Positions 56,651 to 64,000 of a stretch of 64,000 nt of DNA are shown here, piece after piece. The notes under the pieces are model-generated. The model was given only the letters and a program-made list of their open reading frames with translations, was not told the origin of the DNA and did no database searches. Numbering within the stretch: position 1 is the stretch's first letter; each line of letters begins with the position of its first letter. Origin of the DNA: Kuschelorhynchus macadamiae. Lineage: Eukaryota > Arthropoda > Insecta > Coleoptera > Curculionidae. The DNA lies in the NCBI GenBank assembly GCA_030620095.1, contig JAUTXW010000203.1, positions 986,001-1,050,000 of the forward strand, in the 5' to 3' direction. Made by a program: the position numbers and the translations under genes.

Positions 56651-57044
56651 TTTTTTCGGGGTCCAGGGACCCAAAAACCTGAAGATCTGTAAAATAGGTG
56701 ATTTTTTCACGATTACAATATTTCCTTCTTACTAGGAAAGTAAAAACGATGATTTTCATAATTCACCTGCTCCCAAAAAAGCTAATCCCGACTAGCACTG
56801 AAGAGAAACGAATATAGGCATTTACCATACATATGATATGACGGCTAATTTTCTTAATCAGATCTTTCTAAATAAAGCAGACTATTCTGTCCCAAAATAT
56901 GGTTAACTACTCATCAGTGAAGAGAATGCTTTATTATAAACTAACACTGAGAAGGCGGTTCCCTTATTATTTCATTACTGTTTAAGCTAAATATGACATT
57001 TTATCAAGAAATACCGACATCAGTTAATATATAAATATATTTAC

Positions 57045-57211
57045 CAAACCTCCAATAATAAAGTATGTATACTTCTGCCATGGAGACAAAGGCATTTCCT
57101 CCAACTCTTTGAGTAATTTGATGGCAGGTTCATAACCAGGATGCAGGTCTAAGGTATGCCTAAAATGTACTCGCGCCTCTTGATAATGACCATATGCTTT
57201 ATATAATTCAC
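57045..57211 (-). CDS. TPR protein, internal exon (downstream one)
   Basis: Encodes 55 residues plus a split codon: G-E-L-Y-K-A-Y-G-H-Y-Q-E-A-R-V-H-F-R, L-D-L-H-P-G-Y-E-P-A-I-K-L-L-K-E-L-E-E and W-Q-K-Y-T-Y-F-I-I-G-G-L. It completes a tetratricopeptide repeat that begins in the upstream exon (F-T-L-G at the split codon) and matches the Gly, Tyr, Ala, Phe and Pro positions of the 34-residue TPR helix pair. A T-T-T-C-A-G acceptor and G-T-A-A-A-T donor flank it; the phases (one base before, two after) agree with the exon at 62714. TPR proteins are scaffolds for protein contacts. Which family this is, I cannot say. The next exon is not found. Confidence 0.85.
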
Positions 57212-57234
57212 CTGAAACGACAAACATTATATAA

Positions 57235-58280
57235 AGAAATTATTATTAAGAAGGATTTGTTGAATATAAGAAAATCTCTTACATATTTGATAAATTTATC
57301 TTTTGAAACTGGACGTTTTCCCGACTGTCTTAAAATAGGAAAAATAATCCCCTTATTTAAAAAAGAGGATCCGGAATGTATAGAAAATTACCGACCAGTA
57401 ACAATTCCAATTAGCTCTTCAAAGGTCTTTGAATATTGCTTTTTAAATTGTTTAAATAATATTAGAAGAAGATAATAGAAGAAAGATGTAAAATCTAGTT
57501 TTTTACGTGGTTTTCGTAAAAATCTTTATTTCAATTCTTCAAACACTCACATAATGAGTTTTCATAACAGGCAAAAGCCTGTGATAAAGTTTATGTGATC
57601 AATGACGCACCTTTAGAACAAGTAGATGATATTAAGTTTTTGGCAGTTCAGTGAGATACAAATTTAAACTGGAAAGCACACTGTTCCTTGTTTCTTTCCA
57701 AGTTGAGATCTTTGATACAACTTTTCCAGAATATGAAAACCATTCTAACGCAGAATCAGTTACTAAATCTTTATTTTGCACATGTAGATTCCAGATTGCG
57801 CTATAGTATATGTTTCTGAGTAAATTCTTCCTAAATAATGTATTTTTGGTGCAAAAAAGAATTGTACGATGTGTTTTTGGAATATCTAAAAACACTTCGT
57901 GTGGGACATTTTTCAAGAATTTTAAAATTTTTACTGTGACCTCTCTGCATGTGTACGAATGCTTTTAACAATAGAAATAAGTTTATTCGTAATAACGAGT
58001 ATCATAGTGTTAACCTTTTCCTATATTAAAAGTTAAAGGTCATTCGCCCAAACGCAGTGGCTTGAATTTATATAATAAACTGCTCTGGGCCTTGAAAAAT
58101 ACAGAGAACATTAATATTTTTAAATGAAAATTAAAATATATTTGTTAATAGATAAATGTTTATATAAGGTAAATGATTTTAACTGATTTTATATGTAAAT
58201 TAAGATTAAGCTGTCGACGACTCATATACTGGTTTAATACGGTCAAAATGGAAAATAAAAGTATTTTATTTTATTTTAAA
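57235..58280 (+). mobile_element. NLR-13: decayed non-LTR fragment in the TPR-gene intron
   Basis: Plus-strand RT remnant. R-K-S-L-T-Y-L-I-N-L-S-F-E-T-G-R-F-P, then I-P-L-F-K-K-E-D and N-Y-R-P-V-T-I lie at 57270-57410. After a deletion that took motifs A to C, the thumb and C-terminal blocks follow in broken frames (V-D-D-I-K-F-L-A, L-N-W-K-A-H, V-L-V-Q-K-R-like) at 57630-58130. It ends with AATAAA at 58254-58259 and a T-T-T-T-A repeat tail. Its 5' edge is only about 25 bases from the splice acceptor of the TPR exon at 57211. Confidence 0.75.
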
Positions 58281-59685
58281 TGTAGAGAAACGTTTTGAAA
58301 CCATGACACCCGAATTCGCAGCAATGGAAGAAACAATAATATGGGAATTTCATTAAGGGTGCTGTAATATACATAAATGATCTGTGGCCCCAATTATAAT
58401 TATCTTTGTTAATGTTAGATATATCAAGGAAATCTATCACTGAAACTCGTTATTTTAAAAACCCGATTGGCATTACTGCCATCGAAATATACCATCCAAA
58501 ATTGTATTTAGTTTTTTTTTAATGTTCTTTACTGTTTGAACTTTATTATTTTTACGTGTATACGTATAACAATTCAGATATATCGCTGATAGAAACATTT
58601 TGGATAAATTCAGTTAAAGAAAATGCAAGTCTACAAAATAAATTTTATGCAGAATGCTAACTAAGTACAGAAAAAACATGTAAAGATGTACAATTATGAT
58701 GGCCAGTATTCCGACCAGTAGCACACAAACGAGTAAGATTATGCATTTTAACCATTATTCTTGGATTTGGATAACTTTTTTGTGGTGTTTTTTTTTGAAA
58801 AATCGATATCATTATGCAACAACAACGCACAACATCAAGTACTGCCGGTTAAAAATGCATGCCTTATAAAGGATGGGCACACTGCATGGAGTGACACCAG
58901 TAGTTTAATACTTGCCAATTTTGACACTGGCATTCAAACTTCAAAGGCAAAGTATAAATTATAAAGAAAATATCAGTTATAAACATTACAAATAACGTCT
59001 GTGTGATTTGTTACATTATTCATATTCATCCTTATGAAATTTTAAATGTTTCATTATCAAAAATGTGCAATTTACATTGCGAAACGCGATTGAGCGTCCA
59101 CAGATGTTGTGACAATCATCGACCGTCGACTAAAAAACAACAAGTTTCAAATCCAAACCGGCGGTGGCGCTTAGTCGTGCTTGATAGTGCGAAATTGATG
59201 CTATATGACTATTGATTACAATTATCAATTTAAAACAATGGTGGTTTGCAGCCGCAGTCAAACAGGTCGATCGTGCACAAGCGTCTTCGATCGTCTGCAA
59301 CCGACTAAAAATAAAGCCAATTATGAGATAGAAAAAGATTAAAGAAATTACTTAATGCCTACTAATATAAGAAAACGAAAAGCATCCATTTGATTTTTTT
59401 TGCAAGTTTATTTTTATAGTTTTTGTGAACGAGTTTACTCAACGCCAACTCGTTATTTAGTAAAAATCAAACGATCAAACAGACAAGTAATATGTCAGGT
59501 TGTCCCTGTGGACTTTGGGTGCGTGACCTTAGGTGTCTAGTCCTTCGCACTTATTTTCGATCCTATTTTACTATTATCATAACCTAGACAGCTATTTTTT
59601 ATTAACAAACGTCCTCTAGTCCGGTACATCCAGTTACGGATATTAGACGTTGTTTTGGACAGCTGCAAAAATATTTCTCTAAAAT
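58281..59685. other. TPR-gene intron; unassigned
   Basis: No family recognised. Open stretches such as 58761-58964 (plus) contain H-Q-V-L-P-V-K-N-A-C-L-I-K-D-G but I cannot assign them; they may be remnants of an older element. Confidence 0.4.
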
Positions 59686-59689
59686 AAAT

Positions 59690-60020
59690 TACGATATTAA
59701 AAGTTACAAGAAACTGTGAAACCAGTATCTAAAAATTTTAAGCAGTTCAGAAGTTATGGGAAAAAAAATTTTTTTTACATGTCAATTTTTTTCTTAACAG
59801 TTGAAATAAATGACGCTCCTAAAAGTTACATGGAACTGTGAAAGCCGTATATAAAAATTTTAAGTAGGTCAGAAGTTACAGGAAAAAAGCAATTTTTTTG
59901 CAGAGCTGACACAATTTTTTTCAAAATAGATTACTCCCCTAAAAGTTACATCGAATTTTGGAAACCGTATTTAAAAAAATTAGACAGTTTAAAAGTTAAG
60001 AAAAAAAAACATTTTTTTTG
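59690..60020 (+). repeat. Tandem repeat, three units of about 120 bases
   Basis: Units begin C-T-A-A-A-A-G-T-T-A-C-A (first unit variant A-T-T-A-A-A-A-G-T-T-A-C-A), then C-T-G-T-G-A-A-A-C-C-x-G-T-A-T, A-A-A-A-A-T-T-T-T-A, C-A-G-A-A-G-T-T-A, followed by an A run and a T run. They are at about 59695, 59815 and 59937. Confidence 0.8.
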
Positions 60021-60800
60021 TGCAAACTTCACCTCGTAATTCCAACCCTGGATATATTCCAAGACCCTCCCTAAACCGTCCATTTTATGTATCTTTTTGA
60101 GTACTTTCCGACGCCCTAACTAGTTTTCCGGCCAAACGCCTACTTTTTTATTTGAAAAAAAAAATCCGATTTTCTCAAAAATTTCTATCTTTTTAACGCG
60201 TAAATGTGCAAACATAAATCGAAGCGATAAAAAATATCAGAGAAATATTTGCTTTAAACAAACTAAAACTCTGTAACACCTATCACAACTGACATGTCAA
60301 ATATCTGTAAATTTTATTATCATCCTAGGCCACCTATCGATTTTTGACCGATATGTGCAGATTCTTTAAATCGGAGAGCTTTTTTGTAACCAAATAAATG
60401 CTCCATCCGCGGATTTGGAAATAATTTCGATTACTTTTCGCAGTAAGCGGCAAAATGAGGTTAAATTTGGAATTTAAACGATCAACTTTAAATAATTGCA
60501 GTACTTTAACCGTTAAAGTTATAAACTCGAAATTTGGTAATGGTCTACCTAAAAATATCTTGTTTCGTAAAAAAACCGTGTAATACAGGATAATGTTAAA
60601 AAATTTACCCATTCTTGGGAACTTTGGTGCAAACTTCAACTCGTTAGTACACCCCCTGTATATAATCCAGGATCGTTCCTAAACAGTCCATTTTGTGTAG
60701 CTTTTCAAGCTCTGGCACCAGTGTCGTAATTAGTTTTCTAACCAGACGTCTACTTTTTTTATATGAAAGAAAAAGAACGATAAAATTCGTAAAATCATCA
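60021..60800 (+). repeat. Direct repeat pair, spacing about 600 bases
   Basis: G-T-G-C-A-A-A-C-T-T-C-A, then C-C-C-T-G-x-A-T-A-T, C-C-T-A-A-A-C-x-G-T-C-C-A-T-T-T-T and G-A-C-G-T/C-C-T-A-C-T-T-T-T-T occur at 60021-60160 and again at 60628-60760. Open frames over this region on both strands look like chance frames in a non-coding repeat. Confidence 0.75.
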
Positions 60801-60900
60801 AACGAAATTCAACCAAAAACAATAGGGTTCTGTAAGACCAGAAGAACCATCTCTCCAGATAGTTTCGTCAGAAAAAAATTAAAATTGGGACCTCGAACGT

Positions 60901-61539
60901 AGTACATCGAAGCTGACTTTTTTGGTCAATTTTGCGGTACCATATTTTCCGTATCAAAGGTGGTACGAAAAATGTTTCAAACAAATATCGAGATCCACGT
61001 CTCCTCTAAAAATAGATATCAAATTAAATGTCCTCTCTCTAATAGTTTCCGAGATATGCCCGCCGGAAGGTCGAAAAACACGGTTTTCTGAAATGACACA
61101 CCCCACGTTAGGTTTTCGTCCCAGAGTGTGAGAGAAAAGATACCGACATGATTTTTTTAAATAGAACACTGAATTTTTTCTCAAATTCAATACTTATTAC
61201 CATGCATTAAATTTATATTGAATAATATTGGCAGAAAACGTCACATTTTCGCGTTTTCTGTAACCCGTTTTAAAAATCTGCAAGGTTTAAATATGTATAA
61301 CATATACAGTTGGACTCGATCTGTGAGAAACCTGTAGAGTGTATTGTAAAAATGTTATACAATTTTTTGTTCTTAAATAATGTTTTTATATTAGAATAAA
61401 GCATCACATATGCAATATCATATGCCAAGTAACTTATACCCATGGCAATTGACCGTACAAGTCTTTTAAAACAAAATATATGGAATGGATACCGCGAACA
61501 CGATCACAACCTCACTAGGAAAGGAAGAACATATTGAAG
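60901..61539. other. TPR-gene intron; no gene recognised
   Basis: Probably a continuation of the preceding repeat family up to about 61200; no motif otherwise. Confidence 0.4.
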
Positions 61540-62090
61540 TATGTTTAACAGTCCTCCGGTTCATCTCGTCGAAGGCAGACCTCTGTGTTATTAACATAAG
61601 TGGTTCTACGTGTTCGGTTCTGCTGCTTTACTTCGGGGGGAAACGGGAGACTCAACCGCTCAGTGTGGAAACTAACGACCCCGCCCGAAAGGGAGCAGAC
61701 GCTGTGAACGTGTGAGGCCTAGTTGTTCCTGCATTCTATCCCGTTCGTCTGCCGCAGTTCTACAAAGAATATTAGCGTAATGGCCGCCATGTGGCGGGAG
61801 TGGAAGGGGTAAGGGGATAGCTTGAAGGAAAGGGTCATCTCGTGATGTCAGTAGTACTCTCAAGGGGCACCTAGTGGAAGCCAAGATGCATTTCATAAAT
61901 TAAAAGAGGAAAAATCAAGAAGTATTTTAAAGATTCAGGGTGTCCGAGAGTTTAGAACTCGTCATCCGGACATCCTACTGATAACATCTCCAAACTGGAA
62001 TAAGGTGTAAATCATCTGAGAGGGTTACCCCAGCTCTGGACGACTCTTTGTAGCAAAGCCAATATGTCCTGTTATGTAACAGGATCAACA
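61540..62090 (-). repeat. GC-richer 0.6-kb repeat, inverted copy (locus 2)
   Basis: One full A+B unit of the repeat at 48660-49605, in the other orientation. Part B occupies about 61540-61890 and part A about 61890-62090, with the C-C-T-G-T-T-A/T-A-A-C-A-G-G palindrome near 62067-62084. Part B is very similar to the 49250-49605 copy with only scattered changes. Confidence 0.88.
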
Positions 62091-62713
62091 GGAAAGTCAA
62101 AAGTATGTTTAATTTATTTACATTTCCAAAATAACATCTGGCTGTTTAAGTTGATAACACGTTGTAACCATTATTAATATCAAGGTTTGATTCAGGTTAA
62201 ATAAAACATTGACACAGCCAATTTTAAAAGTCTCCGCCAATACATCTTAATTATAGACATTCTTATAATTATATACACAGGCTACTTAAACAAAGGTTTG
62301 CAAAAGCTTAATTTCTAATATACACACGTAAATGTGCCGCCAAAAAAAAACAATTTTTAAAATTAAAAATAATGTGTGACACCTAGCTTTAAATTAAAAT
62401 ATTTCATTTCAGGATCTTTGGACGGAGGTAAATAATTAAAAATGAGACAGTGCAAAACAATATAAATAATCATCGGTTGAAGAAGGGTTTTTTTACTTTA
62501 TCTTCCCTTGTCATCGACCGACGGTTGGTTCATTTATAGTCTATTTTAGATTTGAAACATTGCTCTAGAGAAAATTATAAAGCGGTATCGATTTCCTTAC
62601 TAAATATTTCGACAATTTATTTTATATTTACCCCAACTAACTTCATGTTCTCAATAAGTAAATTTGATACGATAATATGGCTAAGATCTACCACTTTGAT
62701 ACCATTTGCTTAC
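62091..62713. other. TPR-gene intron; nothing recognised
   Basis: AT-rich intronic sequence beside the exon donor. Confidence 0.5.
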
Positions 62714-62869
62714 CTAAAGTAAAATACTGTTGCCAAGCGCCTCTCTCTGGAGGTGCTACATCTAACGACCTTCTGGTCAGGTACATGGCATCATCTAGAT
62801 ACTGTAAATGAAACAATACTTTGGCTAAATTGAGCAAGATTTCAGCATTATGTGGTGACACAGCCAATG
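62714..62869 (-). CDS. TPR protein, internal exon (upstream one)
   Basis: Encodes 52 codons' worth of sequence with split codons at both ends: L-A-V-S-P-H-N-A-E-I-L-L-N-L-A-K-V-L-F, Y-L-D-D-A-M-Y-L-T-R-R-S-L-D-V-A-P-P, then W-Q-Q-Y-F-T-L. It is a full tetratricopeptide repeat followed by the start of the next, which the exon at 57211 completes. The A-T-T-T-T-A-G acceptor and G-T-A-A-G-C donor are good, and its phase matches the downstream exon. The conserved TPR positions (Leu, Ala, Tyr, Ala, Pro) are present. It lies upstream of Ntf-2 on the same strand. Protein identity is unknown. Confidence 0.87.
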
Positions 62870-63157
62870 CTAAAATATACATTAATTAGTTATTAATTGT
62901 ATACAATATATGGTATTCAATTTTATTAATTACTGTTACCGAAAATCGGGAAAACGTTTCCAATTTTAAAAGAATTCCATACCTATTTCTTGAATGATAC
63001 ATTCTATTAAACTTTTCTTTCAAACGGTGTAACATTAGTTATGAATGTTATGATCCACCTTTAATGTTTCTAAATAGCGTCAACCACATTTTTATTCAAC
63101 ATGTCCTGGTTATAAAGTATATAGTAGTATAAAAAAAATGAAAGTAGTTACACTTAC

Positions 63158-63221
63158 ACAATATGTTACCATATACATGAAGATTTAAACACCAATGTAT
63201 TACAAGTTCACAACATAAAAT
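63158..63221 (-). CDS. Possible further exon of the TPR gene
   Basis: Sixty-four bases bounded by a T-T-T-C-C-T-G-T-G-C-A-A-G acceptor and a strong G-T-A-A-G-T donor. They read I-L-C-C-E-L-V-I-H-W-C-L-N-L-H-V-Y-G-N-I, and the phase (one leftover base) fits the start of the exon at 62869. The peptide is not clearly TPR-like, so this is a guess from splice signals and phase. Confidence 0.28.
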
Positions 63222-64000
63222 CTTGCACAGGAAACAATTTTCTATTTCTAATATGCTCTTGAAAATCTTGTGGAGCGATTAATAGACCTCTTGGTTTTTT
63301 CAATAGATATAAATATCTATGTACATATTATCAGAGTTTGAATTAGAAAACTTATGCAGCATTATTTTTAAAATATACATACGGATAGCACGAATACTGA
63401 AAATTAACCGGCAATAATTATTTATGGCATACCCACTATAAATTTCAAATGTCAATCATACACTGCTAACTTATATGACGTACTTCATAGCTCGTTCTAC
63501 GCAGACTATATTCGTTGGTGGGCAGAGTATTGACTATGTTGTCATGGAAATGAGGAATACAAACAATAACATACTTGCCATTATTCTGACATTCATGAAT
63601 TTGATTTATTCAAATTTTAGGAACTGACTTAAGAATGTGTTTTATATTTGTCTTTTTCTATTTAGATTATTGGTGATCGATAATATATAATATAATAAGT
63701 CGTAAAAAAACATTCATACATACATACTACGAGCATCAATTTGGAACAACCAGTATAATTTTTAAAAAAATTTTGAAGACTACAAACGTCAGAGAACCAA
63801 ATACGGGACCGATTTTATATATTGTTGCTTATCTATATAAACAAACTGACCAATGCTTTATCTATGATGTAAATAAAAAAATTATGATGTCAATAAATAC
63901 ATAGGTCACTCCCGAAGGAAGCCTTAGACAATATAATTTTAAGATATATTAAACTAGCTGTGTGAAGTAATTTTAAACCTTTTTCTTTTAATTTTAGAAA
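63222..64000. other. No feature recognised to the window end
   Basis: AT-rich sequence, presumably intron of the TPR gene; its upstream exons should lie beyond the window. Confidence 0.4.

Noticed and set aside
60334..61190. Overlapping 70-100 codon open frames on both strands
   Set aside because: They lie in repeated non-coding DNA, with no known motif and equal openness on both strands.

Overview
This is an AT-rich piece of an insect genome, most likely hemipteran-like. The host gene in it reads as insect Ntf-2, introns are long, short TTAGG-type strings occur, and most of the sequence is old and young retrotransposons. The species cannot be fixed from sequence alone.

Two host genes are visible, both on the minus strand. 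The first is a complete four-exon Ntf-2 gene (nuclear transport factor 2, 130 codons). Exon 1 is at 48151-48258 and exons 2 to 4 lie at 10527-8709, so intron 1 is about 37.6 kb. The second is part of an unnamed tetratricopeptide-repeat (TPR) protein gene with exons at 62714-62869 and 57045-57211, plus a possible extra exon at 63158-63221; its start and end are not seen.

Almost everything else is non-LTR retrotransposon, numbered NLR-1 to NLR-13 here. NLR-1 and NLR-2 (1-7900, plus) lie beyond the 3' end of Ntf-2. Intron 1 holds, in order: NLR-3 (minus fragment); NLR-4A (minus, intact ORF2); NLR-5 (minus fragment); NLR-6 (minus, broken) carrying NLR-4B (plus, almost identical to 4A) inside its endonuclease; a Penelope-like element with an inverted partial copy (26.8-28.1 kb); and a nested stack from 28.2 to 44.7 kb. 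In the stack an old minus element, NLR-7, was entered by NLR-9 (minus), which was entered by NLR-10 (plus, both ORFs intact). NLR-8 sits in the 3' part of NLR-7, and NLR-11 sits in its endonuclease, where a 1.08 kb block was later duplicated in tandem.

Upstream of Ntf-2 (48.3-64 kb) are NLR-12, NLR-13, a ruined Ty3/gypsy gag-pol remnant, a GC-richer 0.6 kb repeat present in inverted orientation at 48.7-49.6 and 61.5-62.1 kb, several minisatellites, and the TPR exons.

Two kinds of ORF1 protein recur. NLR-2, -9 and -10 have a PHD-like zinc finger, a coiled coil and a conserved C-terminal domain with a WP-G motif. NLR-6 and -7 have a short zinc finger, a coiled coil and a decayed SGNH-esterase-like domain. 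The elements therefore give a stratified record of several non-LTR lineages in one host intron.
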